Assembly (NCBI RefSeq): GCF_039528175.1
Contig: NZ_BAAALH010000001.1
Span: 372,001 to 436,000 of the forward strand
Direction of reading: 5' to 3'
Source: Citricoccus alkalitolerans
Lineage (GTDB): Bacteria > Actinomycetota > Actinomycetes > Actinomycetales > Micrococcaceae
Length of the DNA: 64,000 nt
The position numbers and the translations under genes are program-made. Of this stretch, positions 1-8,192 are shown piece by piece (positions within the stretch are counted from its first letter, which is position 1; each line of letters starts with the position of its first letter). The notes under the pieces are model-generated. The model had not been told where the DNA came from. It saw nothing but the letters and a program-made list of their open reading frames with translations, and did no database searches.

Positions 1-2
1 AC

Positions 3-779
3 CAGATCGTCTCCCAGGTCGCCAAGCTCTACCATCGCACCCACGGGGCCGTGACCATGCCGATCACCATCCGCATCCCGTTCGGCGGCGGCATCGGCTC
101 ACCGGAGCACCACTCGGAGTCACCCGAGGCCTACTTCGTGCACACGGCCGGGTTGCGGGTCGTCTCCCCGTCCACGCCGCAGGAGGGATTCGATCTCATC
201 CGCGCGGCCGTCGCGAGCAATGACCCGGTCGTCTACCTGGAGCCGAAGCGCCGCTACCATGACAAGGCTCCCGTGGATCTCGCGGCACCGCTGCGCCCTC
301 TGGGCCCGGCCGCCCTGGCCACCGAGGGATCCGATGTCACCCTGGTGACCTATGGTCCGCTGGTCAAGACCTGCCTGCAGGCCGCGGAGGCCGCCGCCGC
401 GGAGGGGGCCTCCCTCGAGGTGATCGACCTGAGATCGCTGTCCCCGATCGACTTCGGTCTCATCGAGTCCTCCGTGCGCAAGACCGGCCGGTTGGTGATC
501 GCTCATGAGGCCTCCCGAACCGGGGGGCTGGGCGCCGAGATCGCCGCCACGGTGACCGAGCGCTGCTTCCACTGGCTGGAGCACCCGCCGGTGCGAGTCA
601 CCGGATTCGATATCCCGTACCCCCCGGCCAAGCTCGAGCACCACCACGTGCCGGACCTGGACCGCATCCTCGACGGCGTGGACAGGGCTCTGGGCTGCCC
701 TCACTCCCTCGACTCCCTGGATCCCTTCGCGGCACCCGTACCCCTGGGATCCGCGTCCGACCACACGTCAGGAGCCTGA
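3..779 (+). CDS. 2-oxoacid dehydrogenase E1 component, beta subunit (5' end cut by window)
   Basis: Thiamine-diphosphate dependent E1-beta subunit, which with E1-alpha decarboxylates a 2-oxoacid and passes the acyl group to E2. The reading frame is open from the window edge, and the 258 visible residues lack roughly the first 70-80 of a family of about 330. Seen: the conserved stretch around MPITIRIPFGGG, then SPEHHSESPEAYF and the transketolase C-terminal domain (VTYGPLVK, EVIDLRSLSPID, AHEASRTGG). The stop is one base before the E2 start, so the two genes are cotranscribed. Nearby acyl-CoA dehydrogenase and TetR genes favour a branched-chain 2-oxoacid (bkdB-like) role over pyruvate, but substrate cannot be decided from sequence alone. 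Confidence 0.93.
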   Translation, partial: QIVSQVAKLYHRTHGAVTMPITIRIPFGGGIGSPEHHSESPEAYFVHTAGLRVVSPSTPQEGFDLIRAAVASNDPVVYLEPKRRYHDKAPVDLAAPLRPLGPAALATEGSDVTLVTYGPLVKTCLQAAEAAAAEGASLEVIDLRSLSPIDFGLIESSVRKTGRLVIAHEASRTGGLGAEIAATVTERCFHWLEHPPVRVTGFDIPYPPAKLEHHHVPDLDRILDGVDRALGCPHSLDSLDPFAAPVPLGSASDHTSGA

Positions 780-780
780 C

Positions 781-2163
781 ATGCTCAAGGTCTTCAACCT
801 GCCGGATCTCGGCGAGGGCCTGACCGAGTCCGAGCTGCTCTCCTGGAAGATTGCCGTCGGTGACACCGTCGCGGTGAACGACGTCCTCGCCGAGGTGGAG
901 ACGGCCAAGGCGGTCGTCGAGCTCTCCAGCCCCTTCGACGGCACCATCGCCGAACTGCATGGGGAGCCCGGGGCAGTCATCCCGGTCGGCGCCCCCATCA
1001 TCTCCTTCGACCTGCCCGGAGCGGAGCCGGAGGACACCCCGGTGCCCGACGCCGGCTCCTCCTCCCTGCCGGATGGTCGAGTGCCGACGCTGGTCGGCTA
1101 CGGCGCGGCAGTGGAGGGGGCTGGCCGCCCCGCCCGTCGTGCCCGGGCCGGTCGACCCTCGGCGCCTGATCCGGTGCCGGCCGCCCCGCCGGCCGGCTGG
1201 CCGTCCTCGGTGCCGGTGCCGGCCGGGGCCGCCGCAACGCTCACCGCCGAGCGCCCGCGTTCCACCCCTCCGGTCCGTAAGCTCGCCCGTGACCTCGGGG
1301 TGGACATCGCCCTGCTCCACGGCAGCGGAGATGGGGGAGTGGTGACCCGCGAGGATGTCACAGCCGCTGCGGACGATGCGCGGCCGGCGTCGGGCGGTCC
1401 GTCCGGGGCCGACACCCTGACCGGTGCCTCGCCCGGCGGTGTCCGCACCCTCGCGGGCCGGCCCCGCACGGAGGAGGAGCCGATCCGCTCCGTCCGCAAG
1501 GCCACAGCCGCCGCCATGACGTCCAGTGCGTTCACGGCCCCGCATGTGACCGAGTTCCTGACCGTTGACGTCACTGAATCCATCGAGTTGCTGCAGGAGG
1601 TGCGGCAGCGGCGGGACTTCCGCGAGTTGAAGCTCACCCCGCTCACCCTGGTGGCCCGAGCTGCCTGCCTGGCGCTCGAGCGTACGCCCGAACTCAACTC
1701 CCGGTGGGACGGGGACGGAGGGCGGATCATCCGGCAGAACTACGTCAACCTGGGCATCGCCGCCGCCACCCCGCGGGGGCTCATGGTGCCGAACCTCAAG
1801 GACGCCCACGCCGCCGACCTGCGCTCGCTGGCGATCCAGCTGGCCGAGCTGACGGCGGTGGCCCGGGAAGGGAAGCTGACGCCCGAGCAGCTCTCCGGGG
1901 GTACCTTCACCCTGACGAACGTGGGGGTCTTCGGTGTCGATGCCGGCACGCCCATCATCAACCCCGGGGAAGCGGGCATTCTGGCCATCGGTCAGGTCCG
2001 GCGGATGCCGTGGGAACACCGGGACGAGGTGGCGCTGCGCCAGGTGATGACGCTGTCCCTGTCCTTCGACCACCGGCTGGTGGACGGTGAGCAGGGCTCG
2101 CGGTTCCTGGCGGACGTCGGCGCGGTGCTGGCCCGCCCGGGCATGGTCCTGGCGCTGTTCTAG
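781..2163 (+). CDS. 2-oxoacid dehydrogenase E2 component (dihydrolipoamide acyltransferase)
   Basis: E2 core of a branched-chain 2-oxoacid or pyruvate dehydrogenase complex; it transfers the acyl group from lipoyl-lysine to CoA. The 460 residues hold one N-terminal lipoyl domain (lipoylated Lys43 in VETAKAVVE), a Pro/Ala-rich linker, a peripheral-subunit-binding domain (TPPVRKLARDLGV), a second linker, and the C-terminal catalytic domain ending with the DHRLVDG signature (His431, Asp435). A single lipoyl domain fits BCKDH-type E2 better than the multi-lipoyl pyruvate or 2-oxoglutarate E2 of many actinobacteria. The ATG follows the E1-beta stop by one base, with GGAG 6 nt upstream. No E3 gene follows; lipoamide dehydrogenase must lie elsewhere. 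Confidence 0.95.
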   Translation: MLKVFNLPDLGEGLTESELLSWKIAVGDTVAVNDVLAEVETAKAVVELSSPFDGTIAELHGEPGAVIPVGAPIISFDLPGAEPEDTPVPDAGSSSLPDGRVPTLVGYGAAVEGAGRPARRARAGRPSAPDPVPAAPPAGWPSSVPVPAGAAATLTAERPRSTPPVRKLARDLGVDIALLHGSGDGGVVTREDVTAAADDARPASGGPSGADTLTGASPGGVRTLAGRPRTEEEPIRSVRKATAAAMTSSAFTAPHVTEFLTVDVTESIELLQEVRQRRDFRELKLTPLTLVARAACLALERTPELNSRWDGDGGRIIRQNYVNLGIAAATPRGLMVPNLKDAHAADLRSLAIQLAELTAVAREGKLTPEQLSGGTFTLTNVGVFGVDAGTPIINPGEAGILAIGQVRRMPWEHRDEVALRQVMTLSLSFDHRLVDGEQGSRFLADVGAVLARPGMVLALF

Positions 2164-2182
2164 AGGCGGTCAGACGAGGTGG

Positions 2183-2647
2183 TCAGCCGAGCTGCATGAT
2201 GAGCTCGGTGACCACCTCGGACCGAGCGTTGGAGAAGTTCTTGTCCTCGCCCACCACGGAGAAACCGCGGCGGGTGAGGATCTTCTGCGAACCGATGTTG
2301 TCCGCCGGCACGTGCGCGCGCAGGGGGCGGTCCGTGAAGGCCTCCAGCAGTGCGTCCACCGCGGCGGTGGTGATTCCCCGGCCCCAGTACTCGCGGGCGG
2401 TCCAGAAGGAGAGCTCCGGCTCCTCGCCGATACCTGAGACGACGACGGCCCCGGCGACCTGGCCGTCCTGCTCGATGGTCCGGACCTTCGTGGCGGGGTC
2501 CTCGAGCAACCGGGACCAGTGGTAGTCGAACACGCCGCGGTCCTGGGGACTGCGCGGGGCGAAGGCGGCCATCAGGTTGGCCTCGGGATCCTGCTGGTGC
2601 TCAAAGAAGTAGTCCAGGTCCTCGGACCGGACTTCACGAAGTTGCAC
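2183..2647 (-). CDS. GNAT family N-acetyltransferase
   Basis: Predicted acetyl-CoA dependent N-acetyltransferase of the RimJ/RimL-like type. Seen: N-terminal VQLREVRSEDLDYFFEH, the acetyl-CoA loop region EYWGRGITTAAVDALLEA, and the C-terminal ADNIGSQKILTRRGF motif where an Asn follows the last core strand, all typical of this subfamily. The frame is open further upstream to 2707, but I chose the GTG at 2647 because the homology begins there and a GAGGAGG lies about 11 nt before it. It is convergent with the E2 gene (19 bp apart). Substrate unknown. Confidence 0.82.
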   Translation of the reverse strand: MQLREVRSEDLDYFFEHQQDPEANLMAAFAPRSPQDRGVFDYHWSRLLEDPATKVRTIEQDGQVAGAVVVSGIGEEPELSFWTAREYWGRGITTAAVDALLEAFTDRPLRAHVPADNIGSQKILTRRGFSVVGEDKNFSNARSEVVTELIMQLG

Positions 2648-2722
2648 GGAAATGGTGACCTCCTCGTCACGGGGTGGGGCCTTAACCACGGTGGCCCTCG
2701 CTCTCACACTGTACGCGGAATA

Positions 2723-3328
2723 CTAGCGGGCCTCCGATCCCGTCAGGAGCGCGGACAGGGCCATCGCCTCCAACAGGGCACGCCGTCCCCGGTGCTCTGA
2801 GGGTGAGCGGCGGACCGAATGCGGGGTGGAATTCACCAGTCCGAGGGCCGCCTGGGTGCGGAAAACTGCGGTTCCGTGGTCCTCCCCCGGGTGCAGCAGG
2901 CGCAGTTGGCCCGCCCAGACCTCGATGTAGTCCCGTTGAAGCCGGACCACCTCGGCGCGTACCTCCGGCTCGAGATGGCGCATCTCCCGGCCCTGGACGG
3001 CGATCACGTCACGGTGGGACAGGGCGAAGTCGGTCTGGAAGCGCACGAGGGCGGCGAGGGCCTCTCCCGCTCCGTCCTCGGCGGCGGCCACCCGGTGGGC
3101 GCCGTCCAGCAGATCCCGGCTGACCTGGAGCAGCAGTTCGCCGAGGACGGCGGTCTTGCCCGGGAAGTGCCGGTACACCGCCGGTCCGCTGACACCACAG
3201 GCCGCGCCCAGGTCCTCGAGCCGGACCGAGGTGAAGCCCCGGTCGGCGAACAAGCGGGCGGCCGCCTCCAGCAGGGATTGCCGGCGATCAGCCTTGGCGG
3301 CGGCACGGGCGGTCTGTTCTGAGGTCAT
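2723..3328 (-). CDS. TetR family transcriptional regulator
   Basis: 201-residue TetR-type repressor. The N-terminal helix-turn-helix is clear (LLEAAARLFADRGF ... CGVSGPAVYRHFPGK, about residues 17-62), followed by a helical ligand domain. The ATG at 3328 was chosen because the HTH starts soon after it; longer in-frame extensions carry low-complexity sequence. It is divergent from the acyl-CoA dehydrogenase at 3472, and an 18-bp palindrome (3439-3456) sits between them. By context it probably senses an acyl-CoA or fatty/branched acid intermediate and controls the dehydrogenase and itself. This is inference; the ligand is not visible in the sequence. Confidence 0.9.
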   Translation of the reverse strand: MTSEQTARAAAKADRRQSLLEAAARLFADRGFTSVRLEDLGAACGVSGPAVYRHFPGKTAVLGELLLQVSRDLLDGAHRVAAAEDGAGEALAALVRFQTDFALSHRDVIAVQGREMRHLEPEVRAEVVRLQRDYIEVWAGQLRLLHPGEDHGTAVFRTQAALGLVNSTPHSVRRSPSEHRGRRALLEAMALSALLTGSEAR

Positions 3329-3438
3329 GGCGTCCTGGCGATGTCGTGTGGTTGGGCTGGAGGCGGTTTCGGGTGGGGGCGGTCGGCCCGGTGGTGGACA
3401 GCGAGCACCCAGGGTGTCTACGATCACACCATTGTTTC

Positions 3439-3456
3439 AGTTAATCAAGATTTACT
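3439..3456. promoter_or_regulatory. Candidate TetR operator between regulator and acyl-CoA dehydrogenase
   Basis: The 18 bp AGTTAATCAAGATTTACT form an inverted repeat: the arms AGTTAATC and GATTTACT match at 7 of 8 positions around a central AA. The site is AT-rich within GC-rich DNA, lies 16 bp before the acyl-CoA dehydrogenase start, and is in the only divergent spacer next to the TetR gene. Size and symmetry fit TetR operators. Binding is inferred. Confidence 0.6.
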
Positions 3457-3471
3457 CAGATGGGACACGCC

Positions 3472-4662
3472 ATGAGCACCACCCCTTACTCCGCCGGCCT
3501 GGCCGGCCCCGAACTCGACGAGGACTACCGGGACCTGGTCGGCACGGTCCGGGAATTCGCCGATGAAGTGGTGGCGCCGGTCTCCGCCGACTTGGATGCC
3601 CGTCATGAGTTCCCCTATGAGATCGTGCGTCAGATGGGGGAGATGGGCCTGTTCGGCCTGCCGTTCCCGGAGGAGTACGGCGGCATGGGTGGCGACTACT
3701 TCGCGCTGGCCCTGGCCCTCGAGGAGTTGGGGCGGGTGAACCAGTCCGTCGCCATCACCCTGGAGGCCGGGGTGTCCCTGGGGGCCATGCCGGTCTACCG
3801 CTTCGGCACGGACGAGCAGAAAGAGGCGTGGCTTCCGGATCTCGTGACGGCCCGTGCCCTGGCCGGCTTCGGGCTGACCGAACCCAACGGTGGGTCGGAC
3901 GCCGGGGGGACCCAGACCACAGCGACCCTGGCCGACGGTACCTGGACCGTGAACGGGGCCAAGGAATTCATCACGAACTCCGGCACGGACATCACCCGGC
4001 TCGTCACCGTCACGGCGGTGACCGGCAGCCGGGAGGACCGGGGCGAAGGTCCGGCCAAGGAGATCTCCACACTCCTGGTGCCGTCCGGCACGCCCGGATT
4101 CACCGTGGGCGGGGCCTACGACAAGATGGGCTGGAACTCCTCGGACACCCATCCGCTGTTCTTCGACGGCGTCGAGGTGCCGGAGGCGAACCTCCTGGGC
4201 GAGCGGGGACGTGGCTACGCCAATTTCCTCTCGATCCTGGACGAGGGCCGCATCGCCATCGCCGCCCTGTCCACGGGGGCGGCTCAGGGGTGCGTGGATG
4301 AATCGATCGCCTACGCGAAGACCCGGACCGCCTTCGGGCAGGCTATCGGCAAGAATCAGGCCGTGTCCTTCAAGATCGCCCGTATGCAGGCGCGCGCCCA
4401 CGCGGCCCGGCTGGCGTACTACGAGGCGGCGGCCAAGATGCTGGCGGGCAAGCCGTTCAAGACGGAGGCGGCCATCGCCAAGCTGGTCGCCGGTGAGGCG
4501 GCCATGGACAATGCGCGGGACGCCACGCAGGTGTTCGGCGGCTATGGATTCATGAACGAGTCTCTGGTGGCACGCCACTACCGCGACTCGAAGATCCTGG
4601 AGATCGGCGAGGGCACCACCGAGGTCCAGCTCATGCTGATCGCCCGCTCACTCGGGCTCTGA
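3472..4662 (+). CDS. Acyl-CoA dehydrogenase
   Basis: FAD-dependent acyl-CoA dehydrogenase (396 residues, normal length) introducing the alpha-beta double bond in fatty or branched-chain acyl-CoA. Seen: N-terminal helical domain (EVVAPVSADLD, FPEEYGGMGGDY), FAD/substrate strand segment GFGLTEPNGGSD, and C-terminal domain with AFGQAIGKNQAVSFKIA, QVFGGYGFMNE and GEGTTEVQ. The Glu of GEGT (about residue 380) is in the position of the catalytic base of the short/medium-chain enzymes; isovaleryl-CoA dehydrogenase uses a different site, so a leucine-specific role is not proven. ATG 3472 is preferred over the in-frame ATG 3460 because GGGA precedes it at suitable spacing. Presumed control by the divergent TetR. 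Confidence 0.93.
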   Translation: MSTTPYSAGLAGPELDEDYRDLVGTVREFADEVVAPVSADLDARHEFPYEIVRQMGEMGLFGLPFPEEYGGMGGDYFALALALEELGRVNQSVAITLEAGVSLGAMPVYRFGTDEQKEAWLPDLVTARALAGFGLTEPNGGSDAGGTQTTATLADGTWTVNGAKEFITNSGTDITRLVTVTAVTGSREDRGEGPAKEISTLLVPSGTPGFTVGGAYDKMGWNSSDTHPLFFDGVEVPEANLLGERGRGYANFLSILDEGRIAIAALSTGAAQGCVDESIAYAKTRTAFGQAIGKNQAVSFKIARMQARAHAARLAYYEAAAKMLAGKPFKTEAAIAKLVAGEAAMDNARDATQVFGGYGFMNESLVARHYRDSKILEIGEGTTEVQLMLIARSLGL

Positions 4663-4688
4663 CCGTGGGCGACACCGACACGGTTTTT
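4662..4688 (+). terminator. Intrinsic terminator after acyl-CoA dehydrogenase
   Basis: ACCGTG (4662-4667) pairs with CACGGT (4679-4684), followed at once by a run of T through 4688. The first arm overlaps the stop codon. This is one of the few classic U-tailed hairpins in the window. Confidence 0.6.
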
Positions 4689-4700
4689 GCACGAAATGCC

Positions 4701-4743
4701 TGTGATCTGAATCACTGAATGCTTAGGATGGCCGGGCCATACT
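4701..4743 (+). promoter_or_regulatory. CRP/GlxR-like site and -10 box upstream of the acetate transport operon
   Basis: TGTGATCTGAATCACT at 4701-4716 matches the CRP/GlxR consensus TGTGA-N6-TCACA in 9 of 10 conserved bases. CATACT at 4738-4743 could be a -10 hexamer; transcription from about 4750 would put the site centre near -41.5, the class II activator position. An alternative -10, TAGGAT at 4724-4729, would make the site a repressor site. GlxR control of a monocarboxylate transporter operon is known in Corynebacterium; here it is inferred. Confidence 0.55.
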
Positions 4744-4782
4744 CGCCGGTAGCCTGCGGGCGCCACACTGACTGGGGGATAC

Positions 4783-5199
4783 GTGTCTTCAACACCACAC
4801 CTGGACCTGGCCGACAACGGCCATGTCGATTTCCGCGCCGTTCAGGCGACTCCACAGTTCCAAGAGCTGCGGAGGACCCACCGCAGCTTCGTCTTCCCGT
4901 GGACCGTGGTCTTCATCGTCTGGTACTTCCTGTACGTCATCCTCGCGGCCTACGCCCCTGAGTTCATGTCCATCAAGGTCCTCGGCAACATCAACCTGGG
5001 ACTGGTGATCGGGCTCCTGCAATTCGTCTCGACCTTCGTCATCACCGGGCTCTACGTGGCCTTCTCCAACAAAAAGCTGGATCCGCGCTCCACGGCCATC
5101 CGGGAGGAAATCGAAGACCTGGACCCGAGCATCGCCAACCAGAGCCTCGCCGGCGCCGGTGAGCCGATCGACGAGCCGACCGACGGAGGCCAGAAGTGA
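4783..5199 (+). CDS. DUF485 domain membrane protein
   Basis: Small inner-membrane protein (138 residues) of the DUF485/YjcH family, which is regularly encoded just before ActP-type acetate symporters. Two membrane segments are visible, about residues 33-56 (FPWTVVFIVWYFLYVIL) and 68-92 (LGLVIGLLQFVSTFVITGLY), followed by the family-typical YVAFSNKKLDPRS and a hydrophilic tail. The start is GTG with GGGGGAT upstream. Its stop overlaps the symporter GTG by four bases (GTGA), showing translational coupling. Its exact role is unknown in the family; a regulatory or stabilising partner of the symporter is plausible. Confidence 0.9.
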   Translation: MSSTPHLDLADNGHVDFRAVQATPQFQELRRTHRSFVFPWTVVFIVWYFLYVILAAYAPEFMSIKVLGNINLGLVIGLLQFVSTFVITGLYVAFSNKKLDPRSTAIREEIEDLDPSIANQSLAGAGEPIDEPTDGGQK

Positions 5200-6821
5200 A
5201 CAACCTTCCCATCCTGACTACCAGCGCCGAGGGCACCAACGTCGGCGAACCGTGGCTCAACATCCTGGTCTTCGGCCTCTTCGTCGCCATCACCCTCATC
5301 ATCGTCCTGCGGGCCTCCAAGAACACCAAGACCGCGGCCGACTACTACGCCGGCGGCCGGTCGTTCACCGGTACCCAGAACGGCACGGCGATCGCCGGAG
5401 ACTACCTCTCGGCCGCGTCCTTCCTCGGCATCGTGGGAGCCATCGCCATCAACGGCTATGACGGCTTCCTCTACTCGATCGGCTTCCTCGTGGCGTGGCT
5501 CGTCGCCCTGCTCCTGGTGGCCGAGCTGCTGCGCAACACCGGCAAGTTCACCATGGCGGACGTGCTGTCCTTCCGACTCCGTCAACGGCCGGTGCGCATC
5601 GCGGCGGCGCTCGCCACCCTGATGGTCTGCCTCTTCTACCTGCTGGCCCAGATGGCGGGGGCCGGTGCGCTCGTCTCCCTGCTGCTGGGCATCGACGAGC
5701 GGCTGGGCCAGTCCGTGGTCATCGCGATCGTGGGCGCCCTGATGATCGTCTACGTGCTCGTGGGCGGCATGAAGGGCACCACCTGGGTCCAGATCATCAA
5801 GGCCTGCCTGCTGATCGCCGGTGCCTTCATCATGACCATCTGGGTCCTGGCCCTGTTCGGCTTCAACTTCTCCGCCCTGCTCGGCGCGGCCGTGGAGCTC
5901 AGCCCGCAGGGCGAGGCCATTCTCGACCCGGGCCTGCAGTACGGCCTCAGCGAGGTCACCAAGCTCGACTTCCTGTCCCTCGGCCTGGCCCTCGTGCTCG
6001 GCACCGCCGGTCTGCCCCACGTGCTGATGCGGTTCTACACGGTGCCGACCGCCAAGGAAGCCCGCAAGTCAGTCGTCTGGGCGATCGTGCTGATCGGCGC
6101 CTTCTACCTGTTCACCCTGGTGCTGGGTTACGGCGCCGGCGCCCTCATCGGCCCGGAGCGGATCGAGAACGCGCCGGGCGGCGTCAACTCGGCGGCCCCG
6201 CTGCTGGCGTTCGAACTCGGAGGACCGCTGTTGCTGGGGCTGATCTCCGCCGTCGCCTTCGCGACCATCCTGGCGGTGGTCGCCGGCCTGACGATCACCG
6301 CGGCCGCGTCGTTCGCGCACGACATCTACGCGAATGTCCTGGCCAAGGGCAAGACCAGTCCTGAGAAGGAGGTCAAGATCGCCCGCCGTACTGTGGTGGT
6401 CATCGGCGTCCTGGCCATCATCGGCGGGATCGGGGCCCAAGGCCAGAACGTGGCCTTCCTGGTGGCGCTCGCCTTCGCGGTCGCCGCGTCCGCCAACCTG
6501 CCCACCATCCTGTACTCGCTGTTCTGGAAGGGCTTCACCACCCAGGGCGCGCTGTGGTCGATGTACGGCGGCCTGGGTGCCGCGATCGTGCTGATCGTCT
6601 TCTCCCCGGTGATGTCCGGAACGGAGACGTCCATGATCGTCGGTGCCGACTTCGCCTGGTTCCCGCTGAAGAACCCCGGCATCGTCTCCATCCCGCTCGC
6701 CTTCCTCCTCGGATTCATCGGTTCCAAGCTGGACAAGCGCACCGAGAACCCGGAGAAGCAGGCCGAGATGGAGGTGCGTTCCCTGACCGGCGTCGGCGCC
6801 GAGAAGGCGGTGGACCACTAA
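5196..6821 (+). CDS. actP: Sodium:solute symporter, acetate/monocarboxylate uptake (ActP/MctC-like)
   Basis: 541-residue SSS-family permease expected to import acetate, and perhaps propionate or pyruvate as for corynebacterial MctC, using a cation gradient. About 13 hydrophobic segments run through the protein. Family features seen: KTAADYYAGGRSFTGTQNGTAIAGDYLSAASFLG near the N terminus, GTAGLPHVLMRFYTVP in the middle and ITAAASFAHDIYANV later on. It is coupled to the DUF485 gene by a 4-bp overlap and ends before a very long palindrome. With the upstream CRP-like site the operon looks like carbon-controlled acetate uptake. Choice of acetate over other monocarboxylates is inference from family and neighbour. 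Confidence 0.9.
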   Translation: MNNLPILTTSAEGTNVGEPWLNILVFGLFVAITLIIVLRASKNTKTAADYYAGGRSFTGTQNGTAIAGDYLSAASFLGIVGAIAINGYDGFLYSIGFLVAWLVALLLVAELLRNTGKFTMADVLSFRLRQRPVRIAAALATLMVCLFYLLAQMAGAGALVSLLLGIDERLGQSVVIAIVGALMIVYVLVGGMKGTTWVQIIKACLLIAGAFIMTIWVLALFGFNFSALLGAAVELSPQGEAILDPGLQYGLSEVTKLDFLSLGLALVLGTAGLPHVLMRFYTVPTAKEARKSVVWAIVLIGAFYLFTLVLGYGAGALIGPERIENAPGGVNSAAPLLAFELGGPLLLGLISAVAFATILAVVAGLTITAAASFAHDIYANVLAKGKTSPEKEVKIARRTVVVIGVLAIIGGIGAQGQNVAFLVALAFAVAASANLPTILYSLFWKGFTTQGALWSMYGGLGAAIVLIVFSPVMSGTETSMIVGADFAWFPLKNPGIVSIPLAFLLGFIGSKLDKRTENPEKQAEMEVRSLTGVGAEKAVDH

Positions 6822-6856
6822 CCCCACCCCGGGCCTTCCCGGTCCTCGACCCACCA

Positions 6857-6913
6857 GCGTTGTGCGGGCAGAGACCGACGGTACGCGTACCGTCGGTCTC
6901 TGCCCGCCAACGC
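6857..6913. terminator. Long perfect palindrome between actP and dxr, probable terminator
   Basis: Positions 6864-6907 form a perfect 44-bp palindrome (arm GCGGGCAGAGACCGACGGTA, centre GTACG|CGTAC). Allowing one bulged T at 6863, GCGTTG at 6857-6862 also pairs with CAACGC at 6908-6913, giving a stem of up to 28 pairs. There is no U tail. It follows the actP stop by about 40 nt and precedes dxr by about 55 nt. It most likely stops transcription, but its length and perfection are unusual. Confidence 0.65.
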
Positions 6914-6956
6914 GTGAGGATTCACTGTGGTGCAGGGACCTCCCAGTTCGTCCGGC

Positions 6957-6962
6957 CATAAT
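6957..6962 (+). promoter_or_regulatory. -10 box of dxr, leaderless start
   Basis: CATAAT lies six bases before the GTG at 6969. Transcription would start at or next to the start codon. No ribosome binding site is present, as expected for a leaderless mRNA. Confidence 0.5.
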
Positions 6963-6968
6963 GGACCG

Positions 6969-8192
6969 GTGACTTCCGAACCGCTTGACCTGACCGACGC
7001 CGGCCCCACGAGGATCCGCCGGGTCACCCTGATCGGTTCCACCGGCTCGATCGGGACCCAGGGACTCGAGGTCATCGCCTCGGCTCCGGAGCGATTCGAG
7101 GTCGCGGGGCTGTCCGGTGGATCCAACACCCCCCTCCTGGCGCGGCAGGCCGTGGCCACGGGTGCCGGCGCTGTCGGCAGTGCCACCGCCGCCACGGGCG
7201 ACCTCGCCGAGGCCATCGCCGCCGCAGCCCAGCAGGCCGGAGTGCCCACGCCCTCCCCGGAGTTGTTCTCCGGGCCCACCGCGGCGGCCGAGGTCGCCGC
7301 CTGGGAGGGCGCCGACGTCGTGCTCAACGGGATCACCGGGTCCATCGGCCTGGCGCCCACGCTCGCGGCGCTGCAGGCCGGCCACCTGCTCGCGCTGGCC
7401 AACAAGGAATCCCTTATTGTCGGTGGGGCCCTCGTCAAGCAGGCCGCAGCCCCGGGCCAGCTGGTCCCGGTCGACTCCGAGCACTCTGCTCTGGCGCAGG
7501 CCCTGCGCTCCGGGACCGCCGACGAGGTCCGGCGCCTCGTGGTCACCGCCTCCGGCGGACCGTTCCGCGGCCGCACCCGGGACCAGCTCGCGGGGGTCAC
7601 CCCGGCCGAGGCCCTGGTCCACCCCACCTGGGATATGGGCAAGGTCGTCACCACCAACTCGGCCTCCATGGTGAACAAGGCCCTCGAGGTGATCGAGGCC
7701 CACCTGCTCTTCGACCTTCCGCTGGACCGGATCGACGTGGTCGTCCACCCGCAGTCGATCGTCCACTCGATGGTCGAGTTCACCGACGGCTCCACGATCG
7801 CCCAGGCCTCCCCGCCGGACATGCGCCTGCCCATCGCCCTCGGCATCGGCTGGCCCCACCGCGTGCCCGGCTCCGCGCCGGGCCTGGACTGGACGCGGGC
7901 CGCCACGTGGACGTTCGAACCCCTGGACGAGGACGCCTTCCCGGCAGTCCGACTCGCGAAACAGGCTGCCGGCGCCTCCACCACGCACATGTCCGTCTAC
8001 AACGCCGCGAACGAGGAGGCCGTGGAGGCCTTCCACACCGGCCAGATCGGCTTCACCGAGATCGTGGACACCGTGCGCGCCGTGGTGGAGGACTATGACC
8101 CGGACGTCGTGCTGGCCGGCCAGGACCTGAGCGTCGAGGCGCTCGCGGCCGCCGAGCAGTGGGCGCGCACCGCAGCACAGGCGCGGTGGTGA
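6969..8192 (+). CDS. dxr: 1-deoxy-D-xylulose 5-phosphate reductoisomerase
   Basis: Second step of the MEP isoprenoid pathway: NADPH-dependent rearrangement of DXP to MEP in the cytosol. The 407 residues show the N-terminal Rossmann motif LIGSTGSIGTQ, LANKESLIVGG, the metal and substrate segment VDSEHSALAQ, TASGGPFRG, HPTWDMG and the C-terminal YNAANEEAVEAF. GTG 6969 is chosen over GTG 6927/6930 because the Rossmann fold starts about 20 residues later and a -10 box sits six bases upstream. The stop overlaps the next start by four bases (GTGA), so dxr and the site-2 protease are coupled, as in mycobacteria. Confidence 0.96.
   Translation: MTSEPLDLTDAGPTRIRRVTLIGSTGSIGTQGLEVIASAPERFEVAGLSGGSNTPLLARQAVATGAGAVGSATAATGDLAEAIAAAAQQAGVPTPSPELFSGPTAAAEVAAWEGADVVLNGITGSIGLAPTLAALQAGHLLALANKESLIVGGALVKQAAAPGQLVPVDSEHSALAQALRSGTADEVRRLVVTASGGPFRGRTRDQLAGVTPAEALVHPTWDMGKVVTTNSASMVNKALEVIEAHLLFDLPLDRIDVVVHPQSIVHSMVEFTDGSTIAQASPPDMRLPIALGIGWPHRVPGSAPGLDWTRAATWTFEPLDEDAFPAVRLAKQAAGASTTHMSVYNAANEEAVEAFHTGQIGFTEIVDTVRAVVEDYDPDVVLAGQDLSVEALAAAEQWARTAAQARW

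Noticed and set aside
6069..8036. 655-codon open frame antisense to actP and dxr
   Set aside because: Spans two certain genes and the palindrome between them; no recognisable protein.
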